Part shown: positions 6,049 to 12,488 of the stretch, one piece after another
Numbering within the stretch: the first letter of the stretch is position 1
Layout: each line of letters starts with the position of its first letter
Origin: Candidatus Bathyarchaeota archaeon
GTDB taxonomy: Archaea > Thermoproteota > Bathyarchaeia > Bathyarchaeales > Bathycorpusculaceae
NCBI GenBank assembly: GCA_030668645.1
Contig: DAOVFC010000004.1
Span: forward strand, 1-16,703
DNA: 16,703 bases
Direction: 5' to 3'
The notes under the pieces: generated by a model
The model's input: the letters and a program-made list of their open reading frames with translations, nothing else
The model's database searches: none
Told to the model about the DNA's origin: nothing
Made by a program: the position numbers and the translations under genes

Positions 6049-6723
6049 TTGTTTCCAATTAGAGATTTTAATCGCTCTCTAACGACGCCTCACATAAACA
6101 GAATGCTGATAATGACTAACGTAATCGTCTTTTTAGTAATGCTGCTCTCGAATTTAGGCGTCATAAGCAATGATTTTTTAGCGGACATTGGAAATTTTGC
6201 CATGATTCCAAGCAACATCACTCATGGAGAGAGACTTTACACGGTTTTTACATCGATGTTTCTGCACGCTGGATTTCTTCACCTCTTCGGAAACATGCTT
6301 TACCTCTACATCTTTGGAGACAACGTCGAAGACGTGTTTGGCCATGCGAGCTATCTGGTCTTCTACGTATTTTGCGGGTTAGCGGCGAGCCTCGCTCACA
6401 TAATGAGCCTGACAAATTCACAACTCTATGGAATACCTGTTGTGGGGGCGTCAGGAGCCATCTCAGGAGTCTTGGGCGCGTATCTTGTGCTCTACCCCAA
6501 GGCCAGAGTCTTAACGGTTATTTTTTACGGCTGGCCGATAATTGTGCCTATACCAGCGATAGTATTTTTGGGGGTCTGGTTTCTCATGCAGTGGTTTTTA
6601 GGTTTTTTTGACGTTGCTGGAGGGGTTGCCTACTGGGCGCATATTGGAGGCTTCATAACAGGGATTATTCTAGCTTTAACTATCGGACGAAAAAGAAAAC
6701 AAGCTAAGAGAATTCGTCTCTAG
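6049..6723 (+). CDS. Rhomboid-family intramembrane serine protease
   Basis: Membrane protease that cuts within transmembrane segments of client proteins. Six hydrophobic segments span residues about 20-215. Catalytic dyad: Ser135 in GASGAISG (fourth helix) and His198 in AHIGGF (sixth helix). The conserved HxxxN of the second helix is H78-L-F-G-N82, forming the oxyanion hole, and the family loop motif GxLYL follows. 224 aa is normal for a prokaryotic rhomboid core. TTG at 6049 is chosen because the N-terminal FPIRDFNRS stretch matches the usual rhomboid N terminus, which would be lost at the next ATG. A CTAAATATT box near 6004-6014 may be the promoter. The C terminus is basic (RKRKQAKRIRL), as expected on the cytoplasmic side. 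Substrate unknown. Confidence 0.93.
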   Translation: MFPIRDFNRSLTTPHINRMLIMTNVIVFLVMLLSNLGVISNDFLADIGNFAMIPSNITHGERLYTVFTSMFLHAGFLHLFGNMLYLYIFGDNVEDVFGHASYLVFYVFCGLAASLAHIMSLTNSQLYGIPVVGASGAISGVLGAYLVLYPKARVLTVIFYGWPIIVPIPAIVFLGVWFLMQWFLGFFDVAGGVAYWAHIGGFITGIILALTIGRKRKQAKRIRL

Positions 6724-6789
6724 AGACTTGTTTTACTGTTGCTAGATAAAAACGTTTGACATCGCTAAAAAGGAAAAATTATATCTCCT

Positions 6790-7341
6790 TTATAGGAGAA
6801 TTGCCATTCTGTACTCGTCTCCAAACTTTCCGTTTTGATAACGTTCCATCCTGAGCCTTGCTTCTATCTTGAAACCACATTTCTCATACACGTGAATCGC
6901 TCTAGCGTTTTCGGTGTTTACAAGAAGATAGACTTTCTTTAACCCCTTCTTGCGAGCTATCCCAAGTAAATGATTGATCATGGCTGTTCCGAGACCCCTG
7001 TTCTGACAGTCGTCATGCACGGTCATGCCAAGTTCAGCCTTATGCTTGAGAGCATCAGCTGAATGGAAACGTAGAGACGCAGAACCCACGATACGTTGTC
7101 TCTTACCTTCTCTGATTAACGCGAGAATCGGTAAAACTTTGTCGTAATCTATGTTACTTGTCCAACCTTCAATCCTCTCTCTGGTAAATGGAAGAACAAG
7201 ATTTTCTAAACTAGCCTTCGAAAGCGTAGAGAACATCTTCCACAGCATTTCTGTGTCTGTCGCCAGCTCAGGACGGAGAAGCACATGCACCTCGTTTTTG
7301 AGAAATATCTCTTTTTCCCATTCCTCAGGATAACTCGGCAC
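6790..7341 (-). CDS. GNAT family N-acetyltransferase
   Basis: Acetyl-CoA-dependent transferase of 183 aa. The CoA-binding motif A is Q113-N-R-G-L-G118 following the beta4 strand (ELGMTVHDDC), and the C-terminal motif B is VYLLVNTENARAIHVYEKCGF, as in RimI/RimJ-like acetyltransferases that modify protein N termini or small amines. The N-terminal residues 18-60 (VHVLLRPELATD) give the usual acceptor arm. GTG start at 7341 with AGGAG just upstream, located right after the Pop5 stop; gap 13 bases. It is the last gene of the L13e-RNase P operon, so an acceptor in translation machinery is possible but only inferred. Confidence 0.9.
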   Translation of the reverse strand: MPSYPEEWEKEIFLKNEVHVLLRPELATDTEMLWKMFSTLSKASLENLVLPFTRERIEGWTSNIDYDKVLPILALIREGKRQRIVGSASLRFHSADALKHKAELGMTVHDDCQNRGLGTAMINHLLGIARKKGLKKVYLLVNTENARAIHVYEKCGFKIEARLRMERYQNGKFGDEYRMAILL

Positions 7342-7354
7342 TTGCGTCTCCTAC

Positions 7355-7678
7355 CTAAGCACTCCTCAATTTACTATAGAGAGCCTTCAGCGTTCCTGAA
7401 ACTTTCAAGACATGCACGGCTACCGGTTTACCTCCTATCTCTGTCATAGAAGCCACGGCTGTTCTAACCGTTACAACAGCCTTGTGCACACATCGCACGA
7501 CAGCAAAGCGCTTCTCTTCGTCGTAATCAATCAAAGCTAGACCAGTTTGGCTCGCACCGTACTCTCCGTAAAGTTTCAAAACACTGTTCCAAACGGCGTT
7601 CATAAACTCTCTTGAGCTAAAGACTTCCTCTGAATCGATTTTTAAAGCTAGATAACGTCTTCTCACGCCTTTCGGCAA
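7355..7678 (-). CDS. rnp2: Ribonuclease P protein component 2 (Pop5 family)
   Basis: Archaeal RNase P protein of 107 aa, homologous to eukaryotic Pop5/Rpp14. It pairs with Rpp30 and stabilises the catalytic RNA during removal of tRNA 5' leaders. Features: N-terminal KGVRRRYLALKI strand, middle helix region (REFMNAVWNSVLKLYGEYGASQTGL), and the RNA-binding RCVHKAVVTVRTA block typical of this family, ending with LKVSGTLKAL. TTG start at 7678 with GAGAGGA upstream; it overlaps the Rpp30 end by 16 bases, so the two are translationally coupled, which fits their 1:1 pairing in the holoenzyme. The catalytic RNA gene is not in this window. Confidence 0.94.
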   Translation of the reverse strand: MPKGVRRRYLALKIDSEEVFSSREFMNAVWNSVLKLYGEYGASQTGLALIDYDEEKRFAVVRCVHKAVVTVRTAVASMTEIGGKPVAVHVLKVSGTLKALYSKLRSA

Positions 7679-8406
7679 TCATTTCCTCTCCTAACAACGC
7701 GAATCCCAGGCGCAACAAACCGTGGATCCAGCTTTCCTCTGTTCCTTTTAACAATGTCAACCGGATTTTTTGAAACTGCTTCTAAGGCGGAAGTCCTATT
7801 CACGTCGAAAAGCGACGCCAGAGCGGCTAACTCTCGCGGCATTCTCATGAGAAGCTCACTTGAAACTCCGCTTGAAAGGATAATTGGGATGTGGAAACTC
7901 TGGGCAACAGCAACTTCCTTTCGCAAGCTTGAGAGAAGCCTGATTCTCGTCGGTCCCTCGAGAGTGAGTAACGGCTTTATGTCGATTTCAAGTGAGGCTA
8001 GAGATTTTGAAGCCAGTTCGCCTTCTGCCTTGTCAAAGAATCTTCTACGAAAGTCGAGTGACGGAAAGCTTAGGAGGTCAACTCGGCGGTCTTTTGCTGC
8101 TTGTCTCGCGACAGGCTTGGATTTGCATGCCACAGCGATTATTTCAAATTTTCTTCTGAGACGTCTTAAGCTATGAATTAACTCTCTGGAAGTTTGAGGC
8201 TTCAAGTCTATACGGGAAGCAAAATCCACTTTGGCTTCCTTGCACATGTTTCGGAGTTGCTGGATTTTTTCTTCGGGGAGGTTTGTTGGGAGTGGAATTG
8301 ATATCAAGCGGTATCCAAGCTCAGACGCTTTTCGCATCATACGCCTGACTTGCTCAGAATCCTTTAGATTTGGGCGTAAGTGCAGGTCGGCGAAGGTTCT
8401 TTTCAT
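7663..8406 (-). CDS. rnp3: Ribonuclease P protein component 3 (Rpp30 family)
   Basis: TIM-barrel-like RNase P protein of 247 aa, partner of Pop5. The start FADLHLRPNLKD matches the conserved family N terminus (PHP-like fold with DLxxRPN). Later blocks include PLSFP-like SFPSLDFRRRFFDKAE and IRLLSSLRKEVAVAQSFHIPIILSSG (family-typical) and RELAALASLFDVNRTSALEAVSKNPVDIV near the end. It overlaps the upstream COG1325 gene by 4 bases (ATGA) and Pop5 by 16. Length is normal for archaeal Rpp30 (200-250 aa). Confidence 0.93.
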   Translation of the reverse strand: MKRTFADLHLRPNLKDSEQVRRMMRKASELGYRLISIPLPTNLPEEKIQQLRNMCKEAKVDFASRIDLKPQTSRELIHSLRRLRRKFEIIAVACKSKPVARQAAKDRRVDLLSFPSLDFRRRFFDKAEGELASKSLASLEIDIKPLLTLEGPTRIRLLSSLRKEVAVAQSFHIPIILSSGVSSELLMRMPRELAALASLFDVNRTSALEAVSKNPVDIVKRNRGKLDPRFVAPGIRVVRRGNDCRKA

Positions 8407-8861
8407 GGGAGCATCCCAGATTTTCTACAAACCTCTACAATCTCTTCTGGGCTGTGCTTTTTGAAGTGTATTCGAAGGTGTATAGAGTCTACTGAGCCGA
8501 TTCTAAGCTCGTTCAGGAAGGCGGATTGCTTGTCCAACCTAATGTAAAGATTTCCTTTGTCCAAGTGTCGCTTGATCTCGTTGGCTAGGAGTTCCTTGTC
8601 TAAGCTCTCTAGATGCGAGGAAAGCTTCTCAAAAACAGCCTTGACAACATCTTTTCCCTTGACTTTGGTTTCGAAAAGAATTATTGGATTCCCGTGATGC
8701 CCGGTTAAACGCTTCCTTTTGAAGACAATCTTGTCGATTAATTCTGCCGGAAGCGTGTTGTGCATGGCTTTAAGAACCTTCTCTTGGTCTTCGGTCGCAT
8801 GAGCAAACGCTCGGATGTCAATGTAGGCTATCGGGATGTGAGGCAAAACTGTATCACACAC
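8403..8861 (-). CDS. COG1325 family RNA-binding protein (predicted exosome-associated)
   Basis: Archaeal RNA-binding-domain protein of 152 aa, related in fold to ribosomal protein L5-like RNA-binding domains. It is usually found beside rpp30/pop5 and L15e. Visible blocks: PIAYIDIRAFAHATEDQEKV near the N terminus, KRLTGHHGNPIILFETKV in the middle, and LYIRLDKQSAF plus a strand-rich IHLRIHFKKHS end. The start is GTG at 8861 by frame; the TTG at about 8846 that begins LPHIPIAYID is the alternative and would better fit homologs. It lies 18 bases after L13e and overlaps Rpp30 by 4. The exosome link is a literature prediction from gene neighbourhood, not proven by this sequence. Confidence 0.85.
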   Translation of the reverse strand: MCDTVLPHIPIAYIDIRAFAHATEDQEKVLKAMHNTLPAELIDKIVFKRKRLTGHHGNPIILFETKVKGKDVVKAVFEKLSSHLESLDKELLANEIKRHLDKGNLYIRLDKQSAFLNELRIGSVDSIHLRIHFKKHSPEEIVEVCRKSGMLP

Positions 8862-8879
8862 ATTTTGGTTAATGCAAGT

Positions 8880-9113
8880 TTAACTTTTAGATTTTCTCTT
8901 AGGCTTAAGTTTGGTTTTCTTAGTTTTTAAGAAGTTTTTAACAGCTTTAACATTTTCTTCATGGAATGTTCTTCGCCTAAAATCTATTGGAACGCCCAGT
9001 TTGAGAGCTTCTCTAAAACTTAATCTAGCTTTCTTCAATTCTTCTCGGCTGAAACCTTTCCCCTTGCGTGCCTTCCCATTCTTCTTAAATACTACTGGCT
9101 CAACTTTCATCAT
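8880..9113 (-). CDS. rpl13e: Ribosomal protein L13e (eL13)
   Basis: Short archaeal-type eL13 of 77 aa. The signature is KGKGFSREELKKARLSFREALKLGVPIDFRRRTFHEENVKAVKNFL, which matches the conserved core that binds 23S rRNA, with a basic Lys/Arg tail (KTKKTKLKPKRKSKS). L13e is present in TACK and Asgard archaea and missing from euryarchaea, so it is one of the best lineage clues here. ATGATG offers two starts; GAGGAG lies at normal spacing. The gene overlaps by a few bases the upstream 58-aa ORF, and leads the RNase P gene cluster. Confidence 0.92.
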   Translation of the reverse strand: MMKVEPVVFKKNGKARKGKGFSREELKKARLSFREALKLGVPIDFRRRTFHEENVKAVKNFLKTKKTKLKPKRKSKS

Positions 9114-9286
9114 ATGATTTTCTCCTCTAAAGTTTTCTGATAGCTTCTCAGAAGGTTTATTGTAAGCGAATAATAAATGAATTGCCTATGTGCAACATGC
9201 CCACGCTTAACAGCTTGTCTTTTAGGGGGCGCTGAGTGGAACCTCAAGAGTTTCTCTTGCAAAAACGGTATTATCCTAACTGCCAT
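9110..9286 (-). CDS. Candidate small basic protein upstream of L13e (58 aa)
   Basis: Strongly basic 58-aa frame (many Arg, Lys, His), beginning MAVRIIPFLQEKLL and ending YQKTLEEKII. The ATG at 9286 is preceded by AAGGAGA, a good ribosome-binding site (about 10 bases away). The stop overlaps the L13e ATG (ATGA), the pattern of coupled genes. The frame also opens further upstream to GTG 9310, but the ribosome site would then be inside the gene. No family recognised. It may be a real ribosome-associated small protein, or an accidental ORF in a leader that serves L13e translation. Confidence 0.45.
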   Translation of the reverse strand: MAVRIIPFLQEKLLRFHSAPPKRQAVKRGHVAHRQFIYYSLTINLLRSYQKTLEEKII

Positions 9287-9357
9287 ATGTCTTAATCTCC
9301 TTTTCTTCACGGAGAATCTGGCAGATAGCCCCTCTTAGATATGCGAGCCTTCCGCCT

Positions 9358-10139
9358 CTATTTCTTCCACGCATTAACAGTGATGACTGGCGGCTGTTCT
9401 TCTCCATATCTTTCTAACATTTTTAGGGCTTTCTTCCATTTCTGTTTTAAGTTATCCCGCAATTTCTCATCTTGAATCTTCTCAATAATCTTAGCTGGGA
9501 AGTACGCCAAGTGATGGGGCATGTCCACGTCAATAAGCTTCACGTTGGTTTTCATTGCACCGGCTTCTTTAGCGATTCTTTCCAACTCCTTTTGTTGGAA
9601 GTATGGGATACCTCCCCAATCTCCATGACCTAATACGAGGAAAACTTGTCTTCTTAAATTGTATATTGCCAGATGGGCTTTCTGAGCCATATTCCTAGCT
9701 AGAGGTGCACTTTCAGCAAGAAATACTCTCTCTTTACTCACTCTCAACATTTCCCTAACCGTCTTAACAACCGCTTCACGGTTCTGAAAACTTCTTATTC
9801 CATGTATGCAGACGACCAAATCAGAACATGAGCGTGAAAACGGAAGACTCTTAGCGTCTCCTTGAATAGGAGTAACCTTCTTCTGCAAACCACTCAATTC
9901 CATTAGTTTTCGAAAACCGCCCATCTCCCCAAATCTAATGCAACAACTTTTCCACGCTCACCAACTGATAACGCAAGCGGGATTGTAGATATGGCTTGAG
10001 GGCCACATCCAACTTCCAACATGTCTGCTCCATGGACCAATCCGGCATGCTTCAAAACGGTATCTCTCTCGATAATTTGCCAATGAAGCCACTCAGGAGG
10101 TAATCTTGGATGGGGGTGATACTTTGGTAAATGCTTCAA
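9358..10139 (-). pseudogene. SAM-dependent methyltransferase, frameshifted
   Basis: Class I methyltransferase split across two frames. The first piece (TTG 10139 to stop 9903) carries motif I DMLEVGCGPQAIS and the end of strand beta2 (GKVVALDL). The second piece (to 9358) carries DAKSLPFSRSCSDLVVCIHGIRSF, the motif II/III region of the Methyltransf_11 type, and a C-terminal segment to NAWKK. The frames meet at the G run GGGG (plus-strand 9927-9930). Adding one G there gives a continuous VVALDLGEMGGFRKLMELSG and about 260 aa. So either the gene carries a true one-base deletion or the assembly lost a base. A TTTTAAAT box about 25 bases before the TTG suggests a leaderless message. Substrate not readable. 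Confidence 0.75.
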
Positions 10140-10298
10140 AACCTCACTTAATTCTGGATCAAATTTAAAACTTTATCAATGTTTTTCTCCAAAGCCATAA
10201 TCCTTGCCTTCCTTAGTAAGTAAGGGCTTAAATTGGATTTCGGATGAAGTCAGAAGGAGATAAATATATCTTTATTCCAGTTTGGGGATTCGATGTTT

Positions 10299-10342
10299 GT
10301 GGGAATAGTTAAATAGTGGGATTCATTCGTATTAGTGGGATT
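10299..10342 (+). promoter_or_regulatory. vapB: Repeated GTGGGA boxes over the vapBC2 promoter (putative operator)
   Basis: GTGGGA occurs at 10299-10304, 10316-10321 and 10335-10340 (offsets 17 and 19). The latter two are part of a longer identical TAGTGGGATT (10314-10323 and 10333-10342). A TATA-like GTTAAATAG lies at 10308-10316, between the first two copies. The spacing near two helical turns puts boxes on one face of DNA, which suits cooperative AbrB-fold antitoxin binding. This is inference; the repeats themselves are seen. Confidence 0.5.
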
Positions 10343-10595
10343 AACTGTGACTCTGGTTGTTAGGGTTGATGAGAAGGGCCGAGTGGTTATACCAAAGAGC
10401 ATAAGGGAAAAGGCTAAGATGAGAGAGGGAGGCTACGTTAAGGTTACGGCAAAGGAGAAAAGCATAATAATGGAGCCCCTCGAGCCGTTCGCAGACAAAT
10501 ACTTCGGAGCTTTTCAGATAGACAAGTGGCCTGAGGATCTCGACGAATTTGCGGTTGAGGTTATAAAGAAATGGTGGGCGTCGCAAGCTACGTAG
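10335..10595 (+). CDS. vapB: VapB-type AbrB/SpoVT-fold antitoxin (second pair)
   Basis: 86-aa antitoxin. AbrB-fold core RVDEKGRVVIPKSIREKAKMREGGYVKV (residues about 10-37) binds DNA; the C-terminal tail WPEDLDEFAVEVIKKWW is acidic then hydrophobic, the toxin-binding arm. GTG at 10335 and GTG at 10347 are both possible starts; the expected transcript start from the TATA-like box is near 10335-10340, so the message is leaderless or nearly so and 10347 (82 aa) is equally likely. Overlaps the toxin gene by 25 bases. The sequence differs from the first pair's antitoxin, so the two modules are unlikely to be recent duplicates. Confidence 0.88.
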   Translation: MGLTVTLVVRVDEKGRVVIPKSIREKAKMREGGYVKVTAKEKSIIMEPLEPFADKYFGAFQIDKWPEDLDEFAVEVIKKWWASQAT

Positions 10596-10993
10596 ACGTT
10601 AACATTTTCGTTTACTGGCTTGGCAACCATCCTCTATTCGGTGAAACAGCATACAAGTGGATCAAAAAGATCGAGAACGCTCCGAGAGGAGAGTATACGA
10701 CTTCCAGCCTGACACTTTACGAGACGCTGATAATCATCGCGGGTTTAACAGGCAAAAGCCTGAGGGATAAGCGTCTCGTAGAAGAAGTTATCGACTCGAT
10801 GACGCACCTAAAAGGCTTGCTGATACGCCCGCTGAAGCCAGAAGATCTGATTCAAGCCGTTGAGTTAATGAAGGAATACGACATCGATTATGAGGATTCC
10901 ATTCACTTGGCAGCCGCACTGAGAAAGGGTGCAAAGGAAATAGTTTCAAACGACAAAGACTTTGACAAAACAAAATTAAAGAGAACCTTCTAA
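10571..10993 (+). CDS. vapC: VapC-type PIN-domain ribonuclease toxin (second pair)
   Basis: PIN-domain toxin of 140 aa. The conserved acids are Asp9 (SYVDVNIFVYW), Glu51 (LTLYETLI), Asp109 (YEDSIHLAAAL) and Asp128/Asp130 (IVSNDKDFD), a complete active site. The YEDxIHLA and SNDKDFD blocks are typical for archaeal VapC. ATG at 10571 overlaps the antitoxin by 25 bases, so translation is coupled. The module sits on the plus strand between the minus-strand methyltransferase and L15e, and looks inserted in an otherwise minus-strand information-processing region. Confidence 0.93.
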   Translation: MVGVASYVDVNIFVYWLGNHPLFGETAYKWIKKIENAPRGEYTTSSLTLYETLIIIAGLTGKSLRDKRLVEEVIDSMTHLKGLLIRPLKPEDLIQAVELMKEYDIDYEDSIHLAAALRKGAKEIVSNDKDFDKTKLKRTF

Positions 10994-11034
10994 GCACACT
11001 CAAACTATCAAAAGCTTTCTATTCTTCGAAAGCA

Positions 11035-11628
11035 TCAGTCTTTCAATGCTGCTTTCCTTTTCAATGCTGCTTTCCTGCTTGGGCGGACCTTCTCTGCTCC
11101 GCGCCCCTTTCTTCTCAAGCCCCTGACTTTTTTGCCCGCGCTTGTTAGACCTCTGAAGGCTCTTCCGCGATGCTGCTTTTGACATATCCAGTTAACGTTT
11201 TTGTCAGCTTTTATCACCGGGTGGTGGGGGTCGACCATTATTATTTCGAACCATTTTGAACGTCCGTCTTGGCCTACCCAGTAGGAGTTTAGAACTTCAA
11301 GGTTTGGAAACTTTCTGGCGGTTCTTTCTTCGGCGATCAGCTTTAGACTTTTTGCTGGCTTAAACTTTTTGACACCCATGCGTTTTTGTCTTCTTCCAGC
11401 TTTCGGCCTCTTTTTCCGCAGCCCGCCTCTCCGCACCTTTACACGTGCCATGACGAAACCTTGTTTCGCCTTGTAACCCAGCTTCCTCGCCCGATCTAAG
11501 CGTGTTGGTTTTTCTATACGGATTGTTGAGGGCTGTTTACGCCACTTTATCAGCCTTTGGCGCATCAGCTCTTTGACGTAGGAATCTCTAGGTTTAGCCC
11601 ACGCTTCAGCGATGTACTTGTAAGTCAT
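11035..11628 (-). CDS. rpl15e: Ribosomal protein L15e (eL15)
   Basis: Large-subunit protein of 197 aa with the family blocks [12 protein letters not shown] at the start, [27 protein letters not shown], the basic [50 protein letters not shown] and [22 protein letters not shown]. All expected blocks are present. The start ATG at 11628 is preceded by GAGGTGA. Near the C terminus a perfect 18-bp tandem duplication encodes RKAALK twice, so the tail is longer than usual. In many archaea L15e heads the COG1325-Rpp30-Pop5 operon; here it is separated from it by a vapBC pair and the methyltransferase. Confidence 0.96.
   Translation of the reverse strand: MTYKYIAEAWAKPRDSYVKELMRQRLIKWRKQPSTIRIEKPTRLDRARKLGYKAKQGFVMARVKVRRGGLRKKRPKAGRRQKRMGVKKFKPAKSLKLIAEERTARKFPNLEVLNSYWVGQDGRSKWFEIIMVDPHHPVIKADKNVNWICQKQHRGRAFRGLTSAGKKVRGLRRKGRGAEKVRPSRKAALKRKAALKD
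11041..11076 (-). repeat. rpl15e: Perfect 18-bp tandem duplication in the L15e C-terminal tail
   Basis: TTTCAATGCTGCTTTCCT occurs twice back to back (11041-11058 and 11059-11076). In the L15e frame each copy encodes RKAALK, so the duplication keeps the frame and adds a basic repeat to the disordered tail. Confidence 0.9.
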
Positions 11629-11745
11629 TCATTTTCACCTCGCTTTTGGTTTACGGTTCAGCCTGCACGGCTACATCCCAGCGGACCTTTCATCCGCCGA
11701 TAGCTTGATTCATAGCTTCACGCAACATAATAAACTTTTCCAGCT

Positions 11746-12429
11746 TCAGTCACACTCTGGTTTATTTTCAAGCCTTGCCTCAGTTATCGAAAGATAGCCG
11801 CCTTGGTTTTCCCAAACTATTTCTGCTTCAACAATTTTTATTTTCTTTTTGAAAAAGGGCGCGTCAAGCACAAGCGTTTCGTACTCCCCTCCTTCACCAA
11901 TAATTGAAATGTGGTATTGTTTGTTTAGCCTTATCAAAGCTTCAACAGCGTCTTCGTCGATCTTCTTTCCAAGCCATTGTCTGTCGAGGCCGTAGGCGTA
12001 AACTCCTGTTATAATAACTTCGAAGCTAAGGTTCAGAATTTCTTTTAAAATGCCCAACGGATTTTTATGCCAAAGCGGCGTTATAGAGTTCAGTTTTAGT
12101 TGTTCACAGATTTTATCTATTCTTGTTTTTTGATACTTCGAAGCCACCGCTCCAGAAACTACGCCTTCCACGTCAAGCTTCTTGATTAAGCGTTTAAGGT
12201 CTTCAACCTCTTTTTCCTTAACTCCAGAAGTTTCAGCTTTCACGAGCGGAATTTCAACAGCTTCAGCGAGCAGACCGGTTAAACGTATGTTTGGATAATG
12301 GAACATCCAGCTGTCCGCTCTCAGAGGAATCATGCTGACTAAGTATTTCACCTCGTAACCTTCGTTTAAAACACGGTGGAGTGCAAGGACGGAGTCTTTT
12401 CCGCCTGTGACTAGAACTGCGACACCCAT
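11746..12429 (-). CDS. dph6: Diphthine-ammonia ligase (Dph6 / ATP-PPase domain)
   Basis: ATP-dependent enzyme (COG2102) that amidates diphthine to diphthamide on elongation factor 2, the last step of that modification. 227 aa. The PP-loop TGGKDSVLAL (residues 8-17) binds ATP and is variant of SGGKDS. A second family signature is EGGEYETLVLDAPFF, the late conserved motif of the archaeal/eukaryotic diphthamide ligase group, and KNPLGILKEI and GLDRQWLGKKID lie between them. ATG 12429 begins MGVAVLVTGGKDS. It is flanked by L15e and the GGR gene in the same orientation, the gap to L15e being 117 bases and to the GGR gene 59 bases. Confidence 0.9.
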   Translation of the reverse strand: MGVAVLVTGGKDSVLALHRVLNEGYEVKYLVSMIPLRADSWMFHYPNIRLTGLLAEAVEIPLVKAETSGVKEKEVEDLKRLIKKLDVEGVVSGAVASKYQKTRIDKICEQLKLNSITPLWHKNPLGILKEILNLSFEVIITGVYAYGLDRQWLGKKIDEDAVEALIRLNKQYHISIIGEGGEYETLVLDAPFFKKKIKIVEAEIVWENQGGYLSITEARLENKPECD

Positions 12430-12488
12430 ACTTACGGCACTACTCTGCTTGGCTGACTTTAACCAAGTACTCTGATAGCTTCAACCTT

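Noticed and set aside
7754..8176. 140-codon plus frame
   Set aside because: Antisense to the Rpp30 gene, which has recognisable family blocks and coupled neighbours.
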